From Actinomycetes bacterium (GTDB taxonomy: Bacteria; Actinomycetota; Actinomycetes; Actinomycetales; Cellulomonadaceae): DNA of 6,554 nucleotides. The DNA is taken from positions 1 through 6,554 of the forward strand of contig JAEWGQ010000141.1 in assembly GCA_023388235.1 (NCBI GenBank), given 5' to 3'. Both the position numbers and the translations under genes were made by a program. Below the pieces are notes generated by a model. It ran no database searches and was not told the DNA's origin. It saw nothing but the letters and a program-made list of their open reading frames with translations. The first letter of the stretch is position 1. Each line of letters opens with the position of its first letter. Below, piece by piece: positions 1-5,186 of the stretch.

Positions 1-25
1 GGAGGCCGCCGCGGCGGAGACCTAG
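1..25 (+). CDS. Possible 3' end of a convergent plus-strand gene
   Basis: In one plus-strand frame the first bases read Glu-Ala-Ala-Ala-Ala-Glu-Thr followed by a TAG stop at 23-25. An alanine- and glutamate-rich tail is typical of protein C-termini in GC-rich actinobacteria. The stop falls only 4 bases before the stop of the minus-strand gene that ends at 30, which would be a tight convergent arrangement. Only seven codons are visible, so no product can be named. In some actinobacteria a MarR-type regulator lies beside a DUF2530 gene, but nothing here shows that. The reading could also be chance. Confidence 0.3.
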
Positions 26-29
26 CGGG

Positions 30-272
30 TCAGCGGCCCGGGCGGCGGCGGGTCCAGGCCAGCCCGGCGACGCCGAGCGCCGCGCCCACCGCGCAGGTCC
101 ACACGCCGTGCGGCCCGACGGCGTCCGTCAGCCACAGCACCAGCGCCACGACGAGCGCGGCGAGCCACGCCACGATCCCCACGACGAACACCGGGCGCAG
201 GCTCACCGGGACGGGGTCCGGGGCGGGCTTGCGCTGCTCGGGGCGCAGGGCGAGGCGGATGAACGACGGCAC
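30..272 (-). CDS. DUF2530-like two-helix membrane protein
   Basis: An 80-residue protein. A polar, proline-rich N-terminus (residues 1-26, with PAPDPVPVSLRP) is followed by one hydrophobic helix at about 28-48 and a second at about 57-73. It ends in a basic tail, TRRRPGR, that probably stays in the cytoplasm. The size, the proline-rich lead-in and the WTC-x-G-x-x-x-G pattern at the start of the second helix fit the DUF2530 family of small actinobacterial membrane proteins, as I recall it; the function of that family is unknown. The start is GTG at 272. No convincing Shine-Dalgarno sequence precedes it, and a TAGGCT box sits 7 bases upstream, so the mRNA may be leaderless. It lies 51 bp downstream of the EAL-HDOD gene on the same strand, so read-through from the flagellar operon is possible. 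It is more likely a separate non-flagellar neighbour. Confidence 0.72.
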   Translation of the reverse strand: MPSFIRLALRPEQRKPAPDPVPVSLRPVFVVGIVAWLAALVVALVLWLTDAVGPHGVWTCAVGAALGVAGLAWTRRRPGR

Positions 273-279
273 GGGCCCC

Positions 280-285
280 AGCCTA
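280..285 (-). promoter_or_regulatory. Possible -10 box of a leaderless promoter for the DUF2530-like gene
   Basis: On the minus strand TAGGCT matches the TAnnnT form of actinobacterial -10 boxes. It ends 7 bases before the GTG at 272, so transcription would begin at or next to the start codon. No recognisable -35 hexamer lies 16-18 bases upstream. Six-base matches to TAnnnT are common, so this is tentative. Confidence 0.3.
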
Positions 286-323
286 GGCGCAGCCCGGGCC
301 CCCGGACGCCGCCCCGGTGCCCC

Positions 324-1553
324 TCAGTCCCCGAACGCCAGCGCGGTCGCGGTGCCCAGCGCCGTCGGGACCGCCGCGAGGTAGGCGTGCGCGACGTCCC
401 ACGGCTCCAGGCCCGTGGCCTGCACGCGGGCGACGTCGTTCTCCTCGTGCGCGAGCACGGCGGCCAGCACCGCCCCCAGCCGGCCCTCGTGCCGCAGCAG
501 CGCGGCGGACAGGGCGTCCGAGACCCCCGTCCGGGAGACCAGCTCGGTGAGGTCGAACGACTGCTGCGCCGCGACCGCGGACAGCAGGCCGACGGTGTAC
601 CCCGCGTCCTCGCCGGCGAGCGTGTGGCACGCGGTGGCGCGGGTGAGGATCGACCACAGCGACGCGATCGACGTGGGGCGCGCGTCGATGAGCGACGCGA
701 TCGCGAGCGCGTGCAGCTGGCGCGGCCCGACCAGCACGACCGCCTGCTGCACCGAGTCGATCTCGCGGCGCAGGCCGAAGGCCGACGAGTTCACCAGGTG
801 CAGCACGCGCATCGACAGCTCGGGGTCGGCGGCGACGGTGCTGACCACGGTCTGCTGGTCGACGGGGTCCTGCCCGAGCACGCGCACGAGCTCCAGGCAC
901 TGGACCTCGCCGGCGGAGAACGTGCGGCGCACCGGCGGGGCGTCGCGCTGGAACAGCGGCCCCTGCAGCAGGTCGGCGCCCAGGGACAGGGCGAGCTCCA
1001 CCAGCGCGGCGTCGTCCGCGTGCTCGGCGACGACCGTGACGCCGGCGTCGTGGGCGCGGGCGACGAGCTCGGCGCAGTGGTCGGGCCCGCGGCGCAGGTC
1101 GACCTTCACGACGGACACGCGGTCGAGCAGCCGGTCCTGCGACAGCGAGCCGTCGTAGTCCGCGAGCGCCAGCCGGACCCCCCGGGAGAGCGCCGCGGCG
1201 GCGAGCGTGCCGACGTCCTCGCGCCGGGCGAGCCAGGGCGTGATCTCGAGCATGAGCCGCGTCGCGTCGTACCAGACGGCCGCGGTGCCGGCGAGCAGCC
1301 CGGCGGTCGCGCGCAGCAGCACGGGCCGGTCCGCGGCCAGGCCGGTGAGGTCCAGGCGGCGGTACGCCGTCTCGACCGCCGCCTCGACGGCCTCGTCCGG
1401 CAGGGGAGCGCCGCTGGGCCCGCCGACCAGCACGCGCACGGCGTACCCGTGCACGTTGCGGTCGGGGTGCACGACGGGCTGCCGCAGGATGGTGGTCCCG
1501 CCGCCGCCGATCGGGCGCGGCGTGGCCGGCTCGGTGCCGGCTGCGGTGGTCAT
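324..1553 (-). CDS. Degenerate EAL plus HDOD domain protein (YuxH-like signalling protein)
   Basis: A 409-residue protein with two domains. Residues about 22-205 form an EAL-type fold (ILRQPVVHPDRNVHGYAVRV at the start; KVDL at 150-153; VVAEHADD at 174-181; LLQGPLF at 195-201). Residues about 212-400 form an HDOD domain (DPELSMRVLHLVNSSAFG, 243-260, then the SVQQAVVLVGPRQL helix). The EAL signature glutamate is absent (GYAVRVL replaces the usual GYELL/YEALL). The asparagine strand reads VLLRATAG, and the DDFG loop reads ADYDGS. E103, K150, E177 and Q197 are retained. Cyclic-di-GMP hydrolysis is therefore unlikely; a binding or scaffold role is more plausible, as for other EAL-HDOD proteins such as B. 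subtilis YuxH and Vibrio CdgJ. It is the last flagellar-operon gene, 16 bp after fliW. The ATG at 1553 is preceded by a weak GGGGA. The domain call is firm; the role in motility is inferred from position. Confidence 0.85.
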   Translation of the reverse strand: MTTAAGTEPATPRPIGGGGTTILRQPVVHPDRNVHGYAVRVLVGGPSGAPLPDEAVEAAVETAYRRLDLTGLAADRPVLLRATAGLLAGTAAVWYDATRLMLEITPWLARREDVGTLAAAALSRGVRLALADYDGSLSQDRLLDRVSVVKVDLRRGPDHCAELVARAHDAGVTVVAEHADDAALVELALSLGADLLQGPLFQRDAPPVRRTFSAGEVQCLELVRVLGQDPVDQQTVVSTVAADPELSMRVLHLVNSSAFGLRREIDSVQQAVVLVGPRQLHALAIASLIDARPTSIASLWSILTRATACHTLAGEDAGYTVGLLSAVAAQQSFDLTELVSRTGVSDALSAALLRHEGRLGAVLAAVLAHEENDVARVQATGLEPWDVAHAYLAAVPTALGTATALAFGD

Positions 1554-1569
1554 CGCGGGTCCCCGGGGC

Positions 1570-1995
1570 TCAGGCCGCGTGGCCGAGCGGGGCGCGCAGC
1601 GGCCAGTCCTCCGTCAGCACCGTCTGCACGGCCTGGCCGCTGGCCGGGTCGAGCACGAGCGGCGCCAGCAGGTTCGCCGTGGGCGGGTCGCCGCCGTCGG
1701 CGGGCCGGACCACGACGAGGCGCACGGCGTGCTGCGGGTCGGTGCCGAGCGCGGTGAGCACGTCGGCGTCGATCGCCGGGGCGTACCCGGGGAAGAACGC
1801 CTCCGGGTCCACGACGAACAGCCGCACGGGGCGGACGCCGTCCGGCTCCGACCGCAGGGCGTACAGCACGCCCGCGTCGTCCAGGGGGGTGAGCGTGAAG
1901 TCCTCGTACCCGGCGAGGCCCGGCATGGGCGTGCGCAGGTGCAGGTGCTCGGGCAGGTGGGCGCGACGCGGGGCGTCGACGGTCTCAGCGGTCAT
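1570..1995 (-). CDS. fliW: Flagellar assembly factor FliW
   Basis: A 141-residue protein of normal FliW length. Diagnostic segments are PMPGLAGYEDF at 23-33 (family GLPGFE-F), VRLFVVDPEAFFPGYAPAI at 57-75 (family F-V-x-DP-x-x-FFP-Y), and TANLLAPLVLDPASGQAVQ at 106-124 (family TVNL-APIVIN-x-x-x-x-x-x-Q). In Bacillus and Campylobacter FliW binds flagellin and also binds CsrA, relieving CsrA repression of flagellin translation. The ATG at 1995 overlaps the flgL stop as ATGA. The bases upstream are pyrimidine-rich with no Shine-Dalgarno sequence, so translation probably depends on ribosomes finishing flgL. In many bacteria csrA follows fliW; here an EAL-HDOD gene does, and no csrA is visible in the window. 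Confidence 0.95.
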   Translation of the reverse strand: MTAETVDAPRRAHLPEHLHLRTPMPGLAGYEDFTLTPLDDAGVLYALRSEPDGVRPVRLFVVDPEAFFPGYAPAIDADVLTALGTDPQHAVRLVVVRPADGGDPPTANLLAPLVLDPASGQAVQTVLTEDWPLRAPLGHAA

Positions 1996-2888
1996 CGGAG
2001 GAAGTCCAGGAGGGTCGGCTGCAGCACCTTGGCGGTGGCGCCCAGGGCGCCCTTGTACGCGACCTCCTGCGACTGGATGTCGAGGATGATCTGCGCGAGG
2101 TCGACGTCCTGGATGGCACCCAGGCGCGTCTTGGCGGTGATCTGGTCGGACGCGATGACGTCCTGCGCGGAGTCGATCTGGTTCTGCCGCGCACCGTTGG
2201 ACGACAGCTCGGTGAGCATGGCGTCCATGTGGACGTCGATCCGGTCGAGGAACGCCGACGGGTCGAACGTCGTGGTCGGGTCGTCGAGCGCGGCGGTGAT
2301 GTCGTCCAGGGTCCGGAACACCGACGCCGTGCGGGAGCCGAAGACGGCCGACCCGGTGGAGTCGACCCGGACCGTGGTGCCGCTGGCGATGGTGCGCTCG
2401 ACGCGAGCGGTGGCGACGCCGTTGAAGGCGTAGCCGCCGGCCTGCCCCTCGAACGCCGTGTCGTCGACCGTGCCGGCGAACACCGACCGGCCCAGGTACG
2501 TGGTGTTCGCCTGCGCGAGCAGGCTGTCCCGCAGGCCCTGCACCTCCTGCGCGAGCGCCTGCCGCGAGGTCTCCCCGAGGGCGCCGCTGCCGCCCTGCAC
2601 CGTGAGGTTGCGGGCCTTGCGCAGCGAGGCGAGCGAGGTGGTGAGCGCGCTGTCGACCGTGAGCAGCCAGGCCTCGCCGTCGGCGGCGTTGCGGCTGTAC
2701 TGGTCCAGCAGGCGCTGGTCGCCCTGGATCTTGAGCACGTCGGCGGTGCCGGCGGGGTCGTCCGAGGCGGCGTTGATCTTCTTGCCCGACGACATCTGCG
2801 CCTGCAGGTCGGACATGCGGTGCAGGTTGTGCTGCAGGTTGCCCAGGGTGGAGGTCCGCACCGTCGCCTGGGTGACGCGCCCGATCAC
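1992..2888 (-). CDS. flgL: Flagellar hook-associated protein 3 (hook-filament junction protein FlgL)
   Basis: A 298-residue protein of the flagellin superfamily. The N-terminal flagellin-like helix region (residues 2-140) has VTQATVRTSTLGNLQHNL (5-22) and the SGKKINAASDDPAG segment (34-47), the counterpart of flagellin's [14 protein letters not shown]. The C-terminal helical region (about 245-298) contains DVDLAQIILDIQSQEVAYKG and ends in QPTLLDFLR, a typical FlgL terminus. FlgL forms the second junction ring between FlgK and the filament. The start is GTG at 2888, overlapping the flgK stop by 4 bases (GTGA), which implies translational coupling; G-rich sequence (GGGGGTGG) lies upstream. Reading further upstream in this frame runs through flgK and gives only arginine-rich shadow sequence. 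The short variable middle is normal for the family. Confidence 0.96.
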   Translation of the reverse strand: MIGRVTQATVRTSTLGNLQHNLHRMSDLQAQMSSGKKINAASDDPAGTADVLKIQGDQRLLDQYSRNAADGEAWLLTVDSALTTSLASLRKARNLTVQGGSGALGETSRQALAQEVQGLRDSLLAQANTTYLGRSVFAGTVDDTAFEGQAGGYAFNGVATARVERTIASGTTVRVDSTGSAVFGSRTASVFRTLDDITAALDDPTTTFDPSAFLDRIDVHMDAMLTELSSNGARQNQIDSAQDVIASDQITAKTRLGAIQDVDLAQIILDIQSQEVAYKGALGATAKVLQPTLLDFLR

Positions 2889-4303
2889 CGGCCCACCACC
2901 CCCGTGCGGTTGATGAGCGTGTCGAGCATCTCGTCGACCGCCGTGAGCACCCGGGCCGCGCCCTCGTAGGCGCGCTGGAACGCGAGCATGTTGACGGTCT
3001 CCTCGTCGGTGTCGACGGACGTCTGGGCCAGCTGGGCGGACGCGGCCGTGGCGCGGGCGGCCTCGGCGACCGTCGCGCGGGAGGTGGCGCTCGCGGACTT
3101 CACGCCGAGGTCCACGACGAACGAGGACCACAGCGCGTCGGGCCCGCCGGCGGCCTTGGCGAGGCCGGCGATCTTCTCGCCCACGGTCCCGTCCAGCGCC
3201 TCGGCGGCGCTGCCGGACACGGCGATGTCGGCGGTGCTGGTGACCGCGACCGCGAGGCTGGTCGCCGGGTGCGCCGGGTCGATGGAGAAGAACGCGAGGC
3301 CGGTGCGCCGGTCGGCGGTGTACCCGCCGGCGTGCAGGTTGTTCACCTGCGTGGCGATCTGGGTGGCGATCCCGTCGAGCCGCGCCGCGGCGCCGGTGAG
3401 CACCCCGCCGTCGCCCTGGGGGGCGAGCACGGTGAGCAGCGCGGCGACGGTCCCGCCCTCGAGGCCGGCGGCGTGACCGGTCTTCACCCACTCGATGCCG
3501 ACCGCCGCGCCGTCGACCGCGCCCTGGAAGGACTGGGGGCTGGCGGCGGACACCCGCAGGGCGTTCGCGCTGCCGCCGCTGACCAGCGCGTTGCCGGCGA
3601 CCATGACGTCGATCGAGCCGTCGGCGTTCGCGCGGGTGGAGGCCCCGACGAGCGAGGAGAGCTGCGTGACCAGCAGGTCGCGCTGGTCCATCAGCTCGTT
3701 CGCGGAGCCGCCGGCGTTGGTGATCGCGAGGATCCGGGTGTTGAGGTCGGCGACGTTCGACGCGGTGGTGTTCACCTGCGTGACGAGCGAGGTGGTCGTG
3801 GTCAGGGCCTGCGACCACTGGGTCGCGATGTCCTCGTGCAGCGTGCCGAGCCGGTCCGCGACCGCCTTGCCGCGCTCCAGCAGCACCGAGCGGTTGGCGG
3901 CGGTGCCCGACGAGTTCGCGACGTCGGACCACGCGGTCCAGAAGCTCGTGAGGTCCTTGGAGAACCCGGTGGCCGACGGCTCGCCGATGGTGGCCTCGAG
4001 CGTCTTGTACTCGCCGGCGACGGTGGCCAGGCGCGAGGCGCCGGACGTCTCGTTGCGCACGCGGGCGTCCAGGAACACGTCGCCGAGGCGCTCGATGCCG
4101 GAGACGGCGGTGCCGAGGCCCACGCCGTCGGTGGTGGAGAACATGGACGGCACGGTCGCGGCGGGCAGGGAGCCGAGCGCGGCGCGCTGGCGGGTGTAGC
4201 CGACGGTGTTGGCGTTCGCCACGTTCTGCCCCGAGACCTCGAGCGCCTGGCGCTGCGCGATCAGGGAGCTGAGGGCGGTGCCCAGTCCGGAGAAGGTGCT
4301 CAA
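2885..4303 (-). CDS. flgK: Flagellar hook-associated protein 1 (FlgK)
   Basis: A 472-residue protein, short of the enteric FlgK (about 550) but within the normal range. The N-terminus carries the flagellar rod/hook signature: LSSLIAQRQALEVSGQNVAN (11-30) followed by ANTVGYTRQRA (31-41). The C-terminus carries the matching rod/hook C-terminal motif, NMLAFQRAYEGAARVLTAVD (438-457), then EMLDTLINRTG. FlgK caps the hook and joins it to FlgL and the filament; it is exported through the flagellar type III system with FlgN as chaperone. I chose the TTG at 4303. It is preceded by GAGGAAG with 8-base spacing, it gives the conserved STFSGLGTALSSL start, and upstream sequence lacks family features. It lies 38 bp after flgN and its last bases overlap flgL. 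Confidence 0.96.
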   Translation of the reverse strand: MSTFSGLGTALSSLIAQRQALEVSGQNVANANTVGYTRQRAALGSLPAATVPSMFSTTDGVGLGTAVSGIERLGDVFLDARVRNETSGASRLATVAGEYKTLEATIGEPSATGFSKDLTSFWTAWSDVANSSGTAANRSVLLERGKAVADRLGTLHEDIATQWSQALTTTTSLVTQVNTTASNVADLNTRILAITNAGGSANELMDQRDLLVTQLSSLVGASTRANADGSIDVMVAGNALVSGGSANALRVSAASPQSFQGAVDGAAVGIEWVKTGHAAGLEGGTVAALLTVLAPQGDGGVLTGAAARLDGIATQIATQVNNLHAGGYTADRRTGLAFFSIDPAHPATSLAVAVTSTADIAVSGSAAEALDGTVGEKIAGLAKAAGGPDALWSSFVVDLGVKSASATSRATVAEAARATAASAQLAQTSVDTDEETVNMLAFQRAYEGAARVLTAVDEMLDTLINRTGVVGR

Positions 4304-4341
4304 CGGGTCCTCTTCCTCGGGTTCCTCGGTGGGCCGGTCGC

Positions 4342-4827
4342 TCAGAACGACCGGTCGAGCAGCTGCGCGCTGCGGTCGGCCGCGGCCGTGGTGTGGCCCT
4401 GGGGGTCGTAGGTCTGCACCGACTCCTGCAGGGACATGAGCGTCTCCTGCGTGGCCCGGTGGGACATCGCCAGCAGCTCGCGGTTGCCGTCCGCGAGCTG
4501 GGCGATCTCGGTGGTCAGCTGGACGAAGGCGTCGCGGTGCGCCTGCAGCAGGTCGTCCCACGGGGCGGGGGCGTGCGCGGCGAGCGCCTGGAGGGACTGC
4601 CCGGGCTCCAGGCCGAGCTCCAGGGCGACGGCGTCGGCCTCGACGGAGCGGCCGAGCTCGGCGTCCCGGATCTGGTCCAGGACGGTCTCGACCTCCCGGG
4701 TGGCGTGCGCGAGCCAGCGCGTGCGTCCGCTGGTGAGCACGAGCTGCTCCTCCTCGAGCTTGAACAGCAGCAGCTCGAGCAGACGGCGCTCGGTCCACAG
4801 GACGTCGGACAGCTCGCTCAGGGCCAT
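4342..4827 (-). CDS. flgN: FlgN-family export chaperone for FlgK/FlgL
   Basis: A 161-residue, mostly alpha-helical, leucine- and glutamate-rich protein. The opening MALSELSDVLWTERRLLELL and the following FKLEEEQLVLTSGRTRWLA match the FlgN pattern of a long N-terminal helix that then reads L-x-x-x-x-x-LL-x-x-G. The C-terminal tail (QTYDPQG onwards) is polar and likely flexible, as in FlgN, where this end binds FlgK and FlgL. FlgN keeps its clients unfolded and delivers them to the export gate. It is the first gene of the operon, directly before its two clients. The ATG at 4827 is supported by AAAGGGGG 9 bases upstream (4837-4844). Reading can be extended in frame to an ATG at 5070, but that would translate straight through the promoter region and adds no FlgN-like sequence. 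Confidence 0.9.
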   Translation of the reverse strand: MALSELSDVLWTERRLLELLLFKLEEEQLVLTSGRTRWLAHATREVETVLDQIRDAELGRSVEADAVALELGLEPGQSLQALAAHAPAPWDDLLQAHRDAFVQLTTEIAQLADGNRELLAMSHRATQETLMSLQESVQTYDPQGHTTAAADRSAQLLDRSF

Positions 4828-4901
4828 CGCCGAGAGCCCCCTTTCCGTGCGGTGGATTCGTCGCGGGCCGGTCGCGGCGGTCGCCGGGCGGCACGTCTGT
4901 C

Positions 4902-4929
4902 CTATCGGGACGTCGGGGCCCGACCTGAG
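4902..4929 (-). promoter_or_regulatory. FliA/WhiG-type promoter of the flgN-flgK-flgL-fliW operon
   Basis: Read on the minus strand, CTCA (4929-4926) is separated by 16 bases from CCCGATAG (4909-4902). The second block differs at only two positions from GCCGATAA, the well-known -10 element of sigma-28, SigD and WhiG. The start point would be near 4895, giving a leader of about 68 bases before the flgN ATG. The same CTCA spacing recurs before fliA and fliC. The spacer contains a perfect 6-bp inverted repeat. Confidence 0.7.
4912..4924. repeat. Inverted repeat inside the flgN promoter spacer
   Basis: GTCGGG and CCCGAC are perfect 6-base arms around a single central G. They fill most of the 16-base spacer between the -35 and -10 blocks of the flgN promoter. 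A wider pair, CTGTCC (4897-4902) and GGACAG (4937-4942), is almost co-centred on it. A protein bound here would block or remodel the promoter. GC-rich DNA yields such dyads by chance, so operator function is inference. Confidence 0.4.
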
Positions 4930-5019
4930 CGAAATCGGACAGGGCGCGTCGGGAGGGTCCCGGACGCGCGAGATCGCGTGCTGGATACAGGCTCCGTGTC
5001 GCGTCAGCAACCGCTCGGC

Positions 5020-5035
5020 TGTGATCTGCGTCACA
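5020..5035. promoter_or_regulatory. CRP/GlxR-type cAMP-receptor protein binding site
   Basis: The 16 bases TGTGATCTGCGTCACA form a perfect TGTGA-N6-TCACA palindrome, the consensus for E. coli CRP and also for the actinobacterial homologues GlxR (Corynebacterium) and Rv3676 (Mycobacterium). The centre lies about 132 bases upstream of the predicted flgN start point and about 160 bases upstream of the fliA start codon. It could serve either gene or an additional promoter not resolved here. A weak TTGCTG-N15-TGTATC pair on the minus strand (5012 to 4984) is one candidate for such a promoter, but its spacing is short. The match to the motif is certain; use by a regulator is inferred. Confidence 0.7.
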
Positions 5036-5112
5036 TCCTTTCGTGGCGGCCCGGAGCTATGGGGGTTCATGTCCGGTTTGTCGGTCCGGAACGTCCGAAA
5101 TGGCCGAGCAAG

Positions 5113-5130
5113 TCGGATAAATCGGATACC
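5113..5130. repeat. Tandem 9-bp direct repeat upstream of fliA
   Basis: TCGGATAAA is followed immediately by TCGGATACC, two 9-base units identical at seven positions. The inverse, TCCGA, occurs at 5094-5098 within a cluster of GTCCG words (5071, 5084, 5093). Tandem repeats on one helical face at about one-turn spacing are typical of response-regulator sites. The unit GGATAA also resembles a -10 box but has no matching -35. Function unknown. Confidence 0.4.
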
Positions 5131-5150
5131 CAGGAAGTTCTCGTCAAAGA

Positions 5151-5179
5151 CTCAAGGCGCCTTTCCGGGGCGTCGAGAA
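5151..5179 (+). promoter_or_regulatory. FliA-type promoter of fliA (probable autoregulation)
   Basis: CTCA (5151-5154) is followed after 17 bases by GTCGAGAA (5172-5179). This resembles the pairs before flgN and fliC and the GCCGATAA class of -10 elements. Transcription starting 7-8 bases after the -10 would begin at or beside the GTG at 5187, giving a leaderless mRNA. The perfect palindrome AAGGCGCCTT (5154-5163) overlaps the CTCA and the spacer. This is the weakest -10 match of the three, with the longest spacer. Confidence 0.5.
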
Positions 5180-5186
5180 CCGGTCC

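Larger units (their letters stand above)
4828..5186. other. Divergent regulatory region between flgN and fliA (no gene)
   Basis: These 359 bases separate the minus-strand flgN operon from plus-strand fliA. I see no supported gene here. The half near fliA (about 5031-5165) is less GC-rich than the coding sequence on either side. It holds a FliA-type promoter for flgN (4902-4929, minus) with an internal dyad at 4912-4924, and a perfect CRP-type palindrome (5020-5035). It also holds a tandem TCGGATA repeat (5113-5130), a palindrome AAGGCGCCTT (5154-5163), and a FliA-type promoter abutting fliA (5151-5179). Each is described separately. Confidence 0.85.

Noticed and set aside
273..323. Possible terminator between the EAL-HDOD gene and the DUF2530-like gene
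   Set aside because: Only very short GC arms with a 2-base loop (around CCGGG/CCCGG) are present; not enough to call a terminator.
108..1757. Long plus-strand open frame (549 codons) opposite the EAL-HDOD gene and fliW
   Set aside because: Its translation is low-complexity Arg/Gly/Pro/His sequence typical of an antisense shadow in GC-rich DNA, and it fully overlaps two genes with clear family motifs.
2889..3932. In-frame upstream extension of FlgL through flgK
   Set aside because: The added sequence is Arg-rich shadow of flgK. The GTG at 2888, overlapping the flgK stop, gives a normal FlgL.
4304..4894. In-frame upstream extension of FlgK through flgN
   Set aside because: The added sequence is an out-of-frame reading of flgN. 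The TTG at 4303 has a good ribosome site and gives the conserved FlgK N-terminus.
4828..5070. In-frame N-terminal extension of FlgN to an ATG at 5070
   Set aside because: It would translate the FliA-type promoter and the CRP-like site, adds no FlgN-like sequence, and ignores the well-placed AAAGGGGG before the ATG at 4827.
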